Shown piece by piece: positions 7,553 through 16,613 of a stretch of DNA of 59,233 bases (position 1 is the first letter of the stretch; the number at the start of each line of letters is the position of its first letter). The stretch comes from Pseudomonadota bacterium (lineage in GTDB: Bacteria > Pseudomonadota > Gammaproteobacteria > Steroidobacterales > Steroidobacteraceae), in assembly GCA_021780475.1 (NCBI GenBank), contig JAJXYR010000043.1:1-59233 (forward strand), given 5' to 3'. A program made the translations under genes and the position numbers. Under the pieces are notes generated by a model. It had not been told where the DNA came from. It was given only the letters and a program-made list of their open reading frames with translations, and did no database searches.

Positions 7553-10448
7553 GCAGTCGGCTGCCGGCGGGATCGATGAACGGGGCTTTGACGACGATCG
7601 CATCGATCCGCTCTCCGAGGTGATGGACGCGGATGCGCTCGCCGAGCCGCGATGAGCCGCGCGCAAGCATGCCGAGGGCGACCGGTGCGCCGAGTTCGGG
7701 ACTCCAGAAGCTGGACGTGACGTGGCCTTCCGGCGTCGTCGGCGGATCGCTCGCGGCGATCTGCGCGCCGGTCGGCAGCTGGGTGCGGCCGTCCGCCGGC
7801 GACAAGGCGACCAGCTGGAAGCGCTGCGGATCGAGGGCCGCCGGACGCAGCAGCGAACGCCTTCCGACGAAGTTCGCCGTCTTGGCGCCGATCGCGCGTC
7901 CGAACCCGATGTCGCCCGGCAGTGTCGTGCCATCGGTGTCGGTGCCGATATGGATGTAGCCTTTCTCGGTTCGCAGGATCTCCAGCGCCTCGATGCCATA
8001 GAGCGCGCCGCCCGCGGCCGCGGCCGCCGTCCACAGGCGGTCGAGCACGGCGGTGGTTGCGTCGACGGGAAGGTTGATTTCGTAGGACAACTCGCCGGTG
8101 AAGCTCGCGCGCAGCACGCGCAGCGGCACGTCGCCGAGCGCGCTCTCCCGCATCGTCATGTGCTTCATCGAGCCCGGCGACAGGCCCGCATCGAATCCCA
8201 CCGCGGCCATCACCTCCCAGGACTTCGGTCCCGACAGCGTCACGTTGCCGTAGCGGGAGGTCACGGGGGTCACGAACACCCGGAGGTTCGTGTACTCGCA
8301 TTGCAGCCACTCTTCGAACGCGGACGCGGTGCGTTCCACGCCGGCGCTCGTCGTGTTGACCCAGAAATGGTGGTCGTCGAGGCGCGCGACGATGCCGTCG
8401 TCGACGACGATGCCGTTCTCGTTCAACAGCAATCCATATCGCGCCTGTCCGCGCGCGAGATTCGACATGGTGCCGACGTACATCAAATCCAGAAATTCGG
8501 CCGCATCCGGACCCCAGACCTCCAGTTTGCCGAGCGGCGAGCCGTCGAACACGCCGAGCGAGCGCCGCACGGTGCGCGCCTCGCGCTGCGCGGCGGCGTG
8601 CAAGGTCTCCCCGCCGACCGGGTAGGCCGCGGGCCGGTTCCAGTTGCCGAACTGTTCGTAGAGCGCCCCGTGCGCGGCATGCCACTCGGCGGCCGGCAAG
8701 TGTTTCAACGGCCTGTAAAGACGCCCGACCCGGCGCCCGACGAGTGCGCCCAAGCTTGCCGGCACGAACGGCGGTCGGAATTTCGTGGTGCCGACCTCGG
8801 CCGGTTCGCGACCGGTCAGTTCCCCCATCAGCACGAGCGCGTTGACGTTGCTGGTCTTGCCCTGGTCGGTCGCCATACCGGTGGTCGTGTAGCGCTTCAG
8901 GTGTTCCACGGAGCGGTAATTCTCCAGCGCGGCCAGACCCACGTCGCCGGCCGCGACGTCATTTTGCAGGTCGACGAACTGCTTGCCGCGTGCATCGGCG
9001 ATTCGGGTCGATGCGAGGGAACGCCCCGCGCCGCACGGTGTCGCCGACGGCACGGTGAATCCGAGTGCGAGCGCGCGTCCCACATCCAGCGCATGGGCCA
9101 CGGCCGTGTCCCGCGAAAATACGCCGGCGCAACCGCCGACACTGACGATGCCGGGAGCCGCGCCGTCCGGCACGAACATCGCGCCATCCGCGAGCCAGCG
9201 CAAGCGGCCTCCCGCCTGCGAATGCAGGTGAACCGCCGGCGCATGGCCGCCGGCGCTCAGGATGAGATCGCAATCGAAACGTTCGGGACGGGAACCATGG
9301 CCGTCGGCCGCCACCGCGACGCAGCCGCGTACCGCGCTGGTGCCTAGCACCTTGTCGATGCCGGTGTTCGGAAGTACCCGGACGCCGTCGACGTGCGCGC
9401 CGATGTCGGCGTGCGCGCGGCGATCGAGCAAGGCCACGATCTCGACCCCCGCGGCGCCGAGCGACGCGGCAACCTGGTAGGCCGAATCGCTGTTCGCGGC
9501 GATCACCGCGCGCCGGCCACAGGCGACGCCGTAGGCATGCGCATATTCGTCGGCGGCGCCGGCGAGCATCACGCCCGGCCGATCGTTGTCGGTGAACAGC
9601 ATCGGCCGCTCGAAGGACCCCTGGGCCGACACGATCGAGCGCGCGCGTATTTTCCACAGCCGCTCGCGCAGCACGCCGCGGGGGCCGCGCGGGCCGCCGG
9701 TCAGCCGTTCGGTCGCGCACAGGAGATTGTGGTCGTAGACGCCGAACGCGACGCTGCGGGTCAGGATCCGGACACCCGCCTGCGCCGCTTTGGCCGCGAG
9801 CGCGTCGAGCTCACCGTCGTCGCGCCAGCCAAGCGCTCCGCCGGTCGCGGTGCCGGCGGTGATCAGGATGGTGCCCGCCCCCGCCTGCGCCGCCGCGACG
9901 GCGGCCGAGAGGCCGGCGATGCCGCCGCCCGCGACCACGACATCGGCCTCCGCGCAGACCTCTTCGTAGCGGTCGTCGTCGGCTTCCAGCGAGGCGCGTC
10001 CCAGGCCGGCCATGCGGCGGACCATCGGTTCGAACAGGTGCCAGTTGGGCCACTTGAACGTCTTGTAGTAAAAGCCCGCGGGCAACAAGGGCGCGAACCA
10101 GCCGTTCACCGCGCCGAGATCGAAGCCGACGCTCGGCCAGCAATTGACGCTTTCGGCGACCATGCCCTCGGCGAGCTCGACGACGGTGGCGCGCGCGTTC
10201 GGCGTGCGGTGACGGCCGTCGATCAAGTCGACGATGGCGGTGGGTTCCTCGAGACCGCAGGAGAATATGCCGCGCGGCCGGTGGTATTTGAAACTCCGCC
10301 CGACGAGCTGCACGCCGTTCGCGACCAGCGCCGAGGCGAGCGTGTCGCCTTGCAATCCGGTATAAGGGCGGCCGTTCCACAGGAATGACAGCGTCCGCTC
10401 CCGGTCGATGCGCGAACCCCTGGGCGCCGCGAGCCGTCGTCCGCTCAT
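7545..10448 (-). CDS. soxA: Sarcosine oxidase alpha subunit family (copy 1)
   Basis: 'LSFLWNGRPYTGLQGDTLASALVANGVQLVGRSFKYHRPRGIFSCGLEEP', FAD motif 'VVVAGGGIAGLSAAVAAAQAGA', C-terminal GCV_T domain 'YGIEALEILRTEKGYIHIGTDTDGTTLPGDIGF'. Start placed at ATG 10448. Confidence 0.93.
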   Translation of the reverse strand: MSGRRLAAPRGSRIDRERTLSFLWNGRPYTGLQGDTLASALVANGVQLVGRSFKYHRPRGIFSCGLEEPTAIVDLIDGRHRTPNARATVVELAEGMVAESVNCWPSVGFDLGAVNGWFAPLLPAGFYYKTFKWPNWHLFEPMVRRMAGLGRASLEADDDRYEEVCAEADVVVAGGGIAGLSAAVAAAQAGAGTILITAGTATGGALGWRDDGELDALAAKAAQAGVRILTRSVAFGVYDHNLLCATERLTGGPRGPRGVLRERLWKIRARSIVSAQGSFERPMLFTDNDRPGVMLAGAADEYAHAYGVACGRRAVIAANSDSAYQVAASLGAAGVEIVALLDRRAHADIGAHVDGVRVLPNTGIDKVLGTSAVRGCVAVAADGHGSRPERFDCDLILSAGGHAPAVHLHSQAGGRLRWLADGAMFVPDGAAPGIVSVGGCAGVFSRDTAVAHALDVGRALALGFTVPSATPCGAGRSLASTRIADARGKQFVDLQNDVAAGDVGLAALENYRSVEHLKRYTTTGMATDQGKTSNVNALVLMGELTGREPAEVGTTKFRPPFVPASLGALVGRRVGRLYRPLKHLPAAEWHAAHGALYEQFGNWNRPAAYPVGGETLHAAAQREARTVRRSLGVFDGSPLGKLEVWGPDAAEFLDLMYVGTMSNLARGQARYGLLLNENGIVVDDGIVARLDDHHFWVNTTSAGVERTASAFEEWLQCEYTNLRVFVTPVTSRYGNVTLSGPKSWEVMAAVGFDAGLSPGSMKHMTMRESALGDVPLRVLRASFTGELSYEINLPVDATTAVLDRLWTAAAAAGGALYGIEALEILRTEKGYIHIGTDTDGTTLPGDIGFGRAIGAKTANFVGRRSLLRPAALDPQRFQLVALSPADGRTQLPTGAQIAASDPPTTPEGHVTSSFWSPELGAPVALGMLARGSSRLGERIRVHHLGERIDAIVVKAPFIDPAGSRLHG

Positions 10449-10711
10449 CGGGGCGCGGGCTCGGTGATCGCGTACACGGACAAGATCTCGTGCGTCACGG
10501 TATGCCGGGCGACGTTGAACCAACGGCCGCAGCCCTGCGCATGGCGCCAGCGCTCCAGGTGCACGCCCTTGGGATTGTCGCGGAAGAACAGATAATCTCC
10601 CCATTGCTGATCGCTCGCCTCGAGCGGAGGGCGCAGCAGGTGGCTCGCGCCGCCGCAGACGAATTCGCTCTCGTCGCGCCTGCCGCACAAAATACAGGGA
10701 ATCTGCATCAT
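10445..10711 (-). CDS. soxD: Sarcosine oxidase delta subunit family (copy 1)
   Basis: 'MQIPCILCGRRDESEF...QQWGDYLFFRDNPKGVHLERWRHAQGCGRWFNVARHTVTHEI' with CxxC and H/C zinc ligands. Confidence 0.92.
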   Translation of the reverse strand: MMQIPCILCGRRDESEFVCGGASHLLRPPLEASDQQWGDYLFFRDNPKGVHLERWRHAQGCGRWFNVARHTVTHEILSVYAITEPAPR

Positions 10712-10733
10712 CGCCGTGAAGTTCCTCGTGCGC

Positions 10734-11987
10734 TCAATGCGCGATGCCTGAAGCCGCCGCTTCATCGATCAAGCGGCCGGTGACGAACCGGGAGAGCGCG
10801 AACGGCTCGGCGAGCGGATGATTCTCGCCGGTCGCGAGAACATGCGCGAGCGTCCAGCCCCCGACCGGGATGCCTTTGAATCCGCCCGTGCCCCAGCCGC
10901 AATTGATGTACAGGCCTGGCACGGGCGTCGCGCCGATTATCGGACTCGAGTCGTGCACCACGTCGACGATGCCGGCCCATTGGCGCAGCATTTTCAAGCG
11001 TGCGTACGCCGGGAACAGCGCGAGCACCCCCGCGAGAATCGACTGGGTGACCGCGAAGCTGCCGCGCTGCGCGTACGAGGGGAACAAGTCGAGCATCGCG
11101 CCGATGACCAGTTCTCCCTTGTCCGACTGGCTGAGATAGGCGCCCGTTCCCGGCGAGAGCACGACCGTGTCGAGCACCGGCTTCAGGGGCTCGGACACCA
11201 TCGCCTGCAGTGCGTAGCTAGTCACCGGCAGACGGAAACCCGCCAGATTCGCGAGTACGCTGCTGTGCCCTGCGGCGGCGATGCCGACGCGGTCCGCGTT
11301 GATCCTGCCGCGCGTGGTGTCGACCCCGACGACCCGGCCGCCCTCCTGAACGAAGCCCTGTACCTCGCAGTTCTGGATGATGTCGACGCCGAGCGCAGAG
11401 GCCGCGCGCGCGTACCCCCAAGCGATCGCGTCGTGCCGGGCCGTCCCGCCGCGCCGCTGCGTGAATCCGCCGAGCACCGGGATGCGCGCCTGCGGGGACA
11501 TGTCGAGGCCCGGCACCATCGCCGCCACTTCGTCGCGGCTCAGAATCCCCGCGTCGATGCCGTTCATGCGCATCGCATTGGCCCAGCGCGACATCGCGTC
11601 CAGATCATGGCGGCTGTGTGCGAGCAGCACGAGGCCACGCTGGCTCAACATGATGTTGAAATTCAACTCGGCGGACAGGCCTTCGTAGAGCTTCAGCGAG
11701 AAGTCGTACAGGCGGGCGCTTTCGGGATACAGGTAATTCGAGCGCACGATGGTGGTGTTGCGGCCGGTGTTGCCGCCGCCGATCCACCCGCGCTCGATCA
11801 CGGCGACGTTGTTCAATCCATGATTCTTCGCGAGATAATAGGCCGTGGCGAGGCCGTGACCGCCCCCGCCGACGACGATCACGTCATAGGCGGCCTTCGG
11901 GGCGGCGTCGGTCCACGCCGGCGACCAGTTCCTCTGGCCGGAGAATGCGCCGCGCAGCAGCGACCAAGCGGAGTAACGATTTTGCAT
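10734..11987 (-). CDS. soxB: Sarcosine oxidase beta subunit family (copy 1)
   Basis: '[24 protein letters not shown]', '[23 protein letters not shown]', '[14 protein letters not shown]' (His consistent with covalent FMN site). Confidence 0.94.
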   Translation of the reverse strand: MQNRYSAWSLLRGAFSGQRNWSPAWTDAAPKAAYDVIVVGGGGHGLATAYYLAKNHGLNNVAVIERGWIGGGNTGRNTTIVRSNYLYPESARLYDFSLKLYEGLSAELNFNIMLSQRGLVLLAHSRHDLDAMSRWANAMRMNGIDAGILSRDEVAAMVPGLDMSPQARIPVLGGFTQRRGGTARHDAIAWGYARAASALGVDIIQNCEVQGFVQEGGRVVGVDTTRGRINADRVGIAAAGHSSVLANLAGFRLPVTSYALQAMVSEPLKPVLDTVVLSPGTGAYLSQSDKGELVIGAMLDLFPSYAQRGSFAVTQSILAGVLALFPAYARLKMLRQWAGIVDVVHDSSPIIGATPVPGLYINCGWGTGGFKGIPVGGWTLAHVLATGENHPLAEPFALSRFVTGRLIDEAAASGIAH

Positions 11988-12090
11988 CGGGCGCTAGTCT
12001 GCCTTCAACACGCACGCAATTCCAGCGCGCCACGCCGTCGATCCGCGTTATTCTCGGGGTTCGGATCGCTAATGCAGGGGAGTCCGGGGC

Positions 12091-14082
12091 TTGCCACGAT
12101 TCAACGCCGATATTCGCAGGCCCATGGCATGCCTGCGCGCCCTGCCGCTGTTCGCCGCGGCCGCGTTTTCCGCGCATGCGGCCGCGCCGTCCGCGCGCCC
12201 GGCGGCGACGCTGCGGATGGGGGAACTGACGCTGCACCGCTGCGCGGTCGTCGCGGCATATTGCGGCGACCTCGACCGTCCTCTCGACCCGGCACATCCT
12301 GGCGTCGGCAAGATCCGGATCCACTTCGAACTGTACCCGCACACCGGCGCGGGCGCAGCGCGCGGCACCCTGGTCGCGACCGAAGGCGGACCGGGCTATC
12401 CGGCGACCCAGTCGCGCGACGACTATCTGGCGCTGTTCCGGCCGCTGCGCGCGCGGCGCGACGTGCTGCTGATGGACAATCGCGGCACCGGTCGTTCGGG
12501 GGCGTTGAATTGCGCCGCGCTACAGACGGCGCCGCGCTGGACCATAGCCGGGGTGGCCGCCTGCGGCCGCGCGCTGGGGACAGGCGCCGCGCTCTACGGC
12601 ACCGCGTTCGCGGCGGACGATCTGGCCGCGATCCTGCGCGCGCTCGCCGTCCGACGCATCGACCTGTACGGCGATTCCTATGGAACCTACTTCGAACAAG
12701 TATTTGCGCTGCGCCACCCGACGCGGCTGCGCTCGATCGTGCTGGATGGCGCCTACCCCTTGAACGGCCCGGACTACGCCTGGTATCCCAGCTACGCACC
12801 GGCGATGCGCGCCAAATTCAACCTCGCGTGCGCGCGTTCTCCGGCGTGCGCGCGCATTCCGGGCGACTCGATCGCCCACATCCTGCCGGCGCTGCGGCGG
12901 TTGCGCGAACAGCCGTTCGCCGCCACCGCGCCAGACGCCGACGGGCGGCGCCGGACCTTCACGGCCGACGCCTCGGCCCTCGCGATACTGATGTTCGCGG
13001 GGTCCCCCGCGCTCGCGTCGGTGCGCGAAACGGACGCGGCCGCGCGCGCCTTCGCGCGCGGCGACCGCGCGCCCTTGTTGCGGTTGATGGCCGAGACCTA
13101 CAGCGGCGTCGACTCGCGCGACCCCACCGCGAACCCGCGCAATTGGAGCGCCGGGCTTGCCGCGGCAGTGCTCTGCCAGGACCCGCCGCAAATATTCGAC
13201 ATGAACCTCGACCCCGGCGCGCGCGTGCGGGCGCGGGACGCGGCGATCGCCCGGCGGCAGCGCGAACATCCGGGGACCTACGCGCCGTTCACGATGGACG
13301 AGTATCGCGGCATGCCGCTGGATTACAGCTTCATCGACGAATGCGTTCGCTGGCCGAAGCCGCCGCGTCAGCACCCCGACGGAGCCGTCATTCCCGCGGG
13401 TCGCGCGTATCCGGATATTCCGGCACTCGTGATCTCGGCCGATCTCGACGACATGACGACGGTGGCGAACGGCGCCGCGGTGGCGCGGGAGTTCCCGCAC
13501 GGCCGTCAAGTCGTGATGGTGAACAGCTTTCATGTGAACGCGCTGCCACGAGCGCGCGGCGACTGTGCCGCGCGCATCGTGCGCCACTTTCTGCGGACGC
13601 TGTCGCCTGGCGACACGCGTTGTGCGGGCCGCATCCCGCCGCTGCGCCTGGTTCCGGAATTCGCACGACGCGCCGGCGCGCTGGAACCCGCGGTGGCGGT
13701 GCCGGGAAACCGCGCCGGCAGACCGGGCCTTCAGGTCGTGCGCGCCGTGCTCCTGACCGTGGGCGATGTCGTCGTCCGCGCCGGGGAAAACACCACGGGG
13801 CGGGGACCCGGTTTGCGCGGCGGAAGCTTTCGCGTCGCGGCCGCCGGCCGCCGGCTCCGCATGAGCGGTGTGCGCTGGACTTCGGACGTCGCCGTCAGCG
13901 GCGTCGCGCAGGTGCCGGCCGGCCGCCGCGGCACGATCGATGCGCGGGTCCGGGTGCTGGGCCCCGGCGGGCTGGACGGCAGTCTGATGATCTCCTGGCC
14001 GCAATACCCCGCCGATGCGCGCGCGAGGATCGCGGGCATCCTCGGCGGCGAGACGGTACGGGCGCTCGCGCCCGCGCCCTGA
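12091..14082 (+). CDS. Exported alpha/beta hydrolase (proline-iminopeptidase / TAP-like family)
   Basis: 'GGPGYPATQSRDDYLALFRPL...DVLLMDNRGTGRSG', nucleophile elbow 'DLYGDSYGTYFEQ', N-terminal signal peptide; start could be ATG 12124. Confidence 0.82.
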   Translation: MPRFNADIRRPMACLRALPLFAAAAFSAHAAAPSARPAATLRMGELTLHRCAVVAAYCGDLDRPLDPAHPGVGKIRIHFELYPHTGAGAARGTLVATEGGPGYPATQSRDDYLALFRPLRARRDVLLMDNRGTGRSGALNCAALQTAPRWTIAGVAACGRALGTGAALYGTAFAADDLAAILRALAVRRIDLYGDSYGTYFEQVFALRHPTRLRSIVLDGAYPLNGPDYAWYPSYAPAMRAKFNLACARSPACARIPGDSIAHILPALRRLREQPFAATAPDADGRRRTFTADASALAILMFAGSPALASVRETDAAARAFARGDRAPLLRLMAETYSGVDSRDPTANPRNWSAGLAAAVLCQDPPQIFDMNLDPGARVRARDAAIARRQREHPGTYAPFTMDEYRGMPLDYSFIDECVRWPKPPRQHPDGAVIPAGRAYPDIPALVISADLDDMTTVANGAAVAREFPHGRQVVMVNSFHVNALPRARGDCAARIVRHFLRTLSPGDTRCAGRIPPLRLVPEFARRAGALEPAVAVPGNRAGRPGLQVVRAVLLTVGDVVVRAGENTTGRGPGLRGGSFRVAAAGRRLRMSGVRWTSDVAVSGVAQVPAGRRGTIDARVRVLGPGGLDGSLMISWPQYPADARARIAGILGGETVRALAPAP

Positions 14083-14087
14083 AGGTC

Positions 14088-16472
14088 TCAGAATCGATAG
14101 CGGATGTGAACGCCGAACACACGCGGTTCATTCGTCGTCTGGCGCTTGTCGTAGTTGTAGGTGTTCACGAACACGACCGCGCGCGTGTTGTCCAGGTTCG
14201 TGATGTAGGCCTCGACGTTCCACACATGGTCCGGCGTGCGCCAGCCGGCGCGCAGGTTCGCGATATTGAAAGCGGGCTGCAGCGAACGCGTGTCGGCGCG
14301 CAGGCTGCTCCACATCGCGCCGGTATGGGCGATGTCGTACTGGACGTAACCGATCAAGTTCGGGCGGATCGGCGCTTCGTAGCGCGCCGAGGCGCTCGCC
14401 TTGAAGTACGGCACGAACGGCAGGCGCTCGCCGGGCAGCACGACGTAGTTGGCATTCTGATAGGTGTTGCTCGTCAGGCGCGAGTCGTTATAGGCGAGCG
14501 ACATCGACAGCGTCAGGCCCGCTACGGGGCGCGCGTCGACGTTCGTCTCCATGCCGTAGACCCGGGCGTCGCCGATGTTCGCGTTGAACGTCGACGGTGA
14601 GATCGCGAGGTCGTAGACCGCGGTCTGATACTTCTTCCACGGCATGTAATAGGCGGCGCCGTTCCAGCGGTAGCGTCCTTCGTCGAACAGCGCCTTCCAG
14701 CCGAGTTCATAGCTGTCGAGCGTGTCGGGCGAGAACGTCGCGGGCACCAGGGGATTGCCGGCCGCCGACGTGTTGAACCCACCGTCGCGGAAGCCCTGCG
14801 CGAAGGAGAAGTAATACAAGGTGTTCGGCGTCGCCTGGAAGTTGACGCCGGCCTTGTAGTCGACCTTGGACGAGGAACCGCTCTCGACCGGAGTAGGCAC
14901 CTTCGGCTGGTAGTAATATCCCGCCCAGGCGCTCGATTGGGACACGCGCGAGCGGAAATCGCGCATGCCGACCGTGACGCTCCAGCGCTTGCCGAGATCC
15001 TGGGTCAGTTCACCGAAACCCGCGACCTGGTGATTGTCCTGGCGCGAAACATTGCTGTACCACTCCTGCGGCAGCGGCGTTCCGCCGTACTGGGCGATGT
15101 AATAGGACGCCTGGCTGCCCTGGAAATCGATGCCGGGCATGTCGTAGAACGAAGAGTAATCGTCCTTGGTCTGTTCGTAATACAAGCCGACGGTCCAGTG
15201 GGTGCTGCCGCCTTGCTTGGACTGGAGCCGCACTTCGTGCGACCAGCGATTGATCTGGTCATGGTAATCGTAGTACATCGTCGGCACGTTGCACCCGGAG
15301 AAGGTTGCGGGCGTCGTCGTGGGGTCGTAGACCTGACAGGCAACCGACTGCACGGTCGCCGGCGTCACGGACGGCGTGTTGACGTACTGGACGTACTCCG
15401 AATACTCGTTGATCTGATGGTTCGAGCGGCTGAAATAGCCGCCCGCGTAGATCAGGTCGCCGATGCCGACGTCGCCGTGGACCGTCAAGGACATCATCCG
15501 GTTGTAGCGTTCCTGTGCCTCCGGACCGAAACGGGCGACGTTGCGCGGACCGTTGACGCTCGGATTCTGATCCCAGGCGCCGCGGATCTTCTGGTGCTGG
15601 AAATCCCCCGACAGCGTCGCTGACCAATCGTCGCCGAATTTCTGGAGCAGCGCGACGCGGCCGCCGGCGAACAGTTCGCGGTTGTAGTTGTTGCCCGCCC
15701 ACTCGGCGTTCGTGCTGGTCGTGCCGTTGACCCAATTGCGCGTCTCCAGCAGGTTGTTGATGAATCCGCCCTTCTTCACGTAGAAGCCCGACACGCGCAG
15801 CGCCGACGTGCCGGCCGCGAGCGGCAGATTCAAGAATCCCTCCACGCTTTCGTTACGTTCGCCGCCGTCGATCTGGCCGCCGTCGAAATCCATGCCGCCG
15901 CTCAGTTTGGCCGGATCGGGCTTGTTGGTGATCAGGCGGATGGCCCCGGACATGGCTCCGGCCCCGTAGAGCGTGCCTTGCGGACCGTTCAAAACCTCGA
16001 CGCGGGCGATGTCGTAGGCGTGCAGATCCGGGATGCCGCCGAAATAGCTGAGCGGTTGTTCGTCGAGGTAATAGCCGGTGGTCGACGTGTTCGAGTTGTT
16101 CGGCGTGCTGCCGTCCGAAACGCCGCGCATGAAGAACTGCTGGTAGCCGGGACCGATGCTGATGAACGAGACGGTCGGCGCCTTGGCGGCGAAATCCTCG
16201 AATTGGGTGATGCCGAGGTTCTGCAGGTCCTTCGTGCCGAACACGTCGATGCTCTCCGGCACTTTCTGCAGGTCCTCGCTGCGCTTGCGCGCCGTGACGA
16301 CGATCTCGGACAGGCTGTCGCCGGCCGCCGGGCCGTCGGCGGCCCGCGCGGCCGCGATCCCCGCGGTTCCGGAACCGGACAGGATGGATGCGATCGCGAG
16401 CGACAACGCGCAGTTCCTGCGGTCGCGGCGCGACGGTCCGATCGTCAATATGTCGTCGGCGACTTTCTTCAT
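14088..16472 (-). CDS. TonB-dependent receptor
   Basis: 'LSEIVVTARKRSEDLQKVPESIDVF' TonB box/plug, 'RVEVLNGPQGTLYGAGAMSGAIRLITNKP', C-terminal 'VFGVHIRYRF'. Confidence 0.93.
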   Translation of the reverse strand: MKKVADDILTIGPSRRDRRNCALSLAIASILSGSGTAGIAAARAADGPAAGDSLSEIVVTARKRSEDLQKVPESIDVFGTKDLQNLGITQFEDFAAKAPTVSFISIGPGYQQFFMRGVSDGSTPNNSNTSTTGYYLDEQPLSYFGGIPDLHAYDIARVEVLNGPQGTLYGAGAMSGAIRLITNKPDPAKLSGGMDFDGGQIDGGERNESVEGFLNLPLAAGTSALRVSGFYVKKGGFINNLLETRNWVNGTTSTNAEWAGNNYNRELFAGGRVALLQKFGDDWSATLSGDFQHQKIRGAWDQNPSVNGPRNVARFGPEAQERYNRMMSLTVHGDVGIGDLIYAGGYFSRSNHQINEYSEYVQYVNTPSVTPATVQSVACQVYDPTTTPATFSGCNVPTMYYDYHDQINRWSHEVRLQSKQGGSTHWTVGLYYEQTKDDYSSFYDMPGIDFQGSQASYYIAQYGGTPLPQEWYSNVSRQDNHQVAGFGELTQDLGKRWSVTVGMRDFRSRVSQSSAWAGYYYQPKVPTPVESGSSSKVDYKAGVNFQATPNTLYYFSFAQGFRDGGFNTSAAGNPLVPATFSPDTLDSYELGWKALFDEGRYRWNGAAYYMPWKKYQTAVYDLAISPSTFNANIGDARVYGMETNVDARPVAGLTLSMSLAYNDSRLTSNTYQNANYVVLPGERLPFVPYFKASASARYEAPIRPNLIGYVQYDIAHTGAMWSSLRADTRSLQPAFNIANLRAGWRTPDHVWNVEAYITNLDNTRAVVFVNTYNYDKRQTTNEPRVFGVHIRYRF

Positions 16473-16613
16473 CCCGAATCTCCCGCGACGGCGCCTCGCG
16501 GGCGCCGCACGCCCGCATCCGGCATGGTTCCATCATGAGCGACGCGAAAGGCGCCCGTCAACCAATTTTATCTGACCATATAATTATGCGATATGCCGGT
16601 ATAGCGGCGGGCT

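Noticed and set aside
7034-7999. 321-aa version of the first SoxG
   Set aside because: The first ~149 codons are an Arg/Ser/Pro-rich shadow of soxA; SoxG homology starts at ATG 7552.
10818-14600. 1260-aa plus-strand ORF
   Set aside because: Runs antisense to soxB and then out of frame through the alpha/beta hydrolase; composition is Arg/Ala/Gly-rich as expected from high-GC shadow frames; no recognisable domain.
16567-16584. Possible third full copy of the ATTrTA-N6-TATAAT element (TTTATCTGACCATATAAT)
   Set aside because: Only the CATATAAT half matches well; the left arm is weak, so it is mentioned only as a possible relative and not called as a feature.
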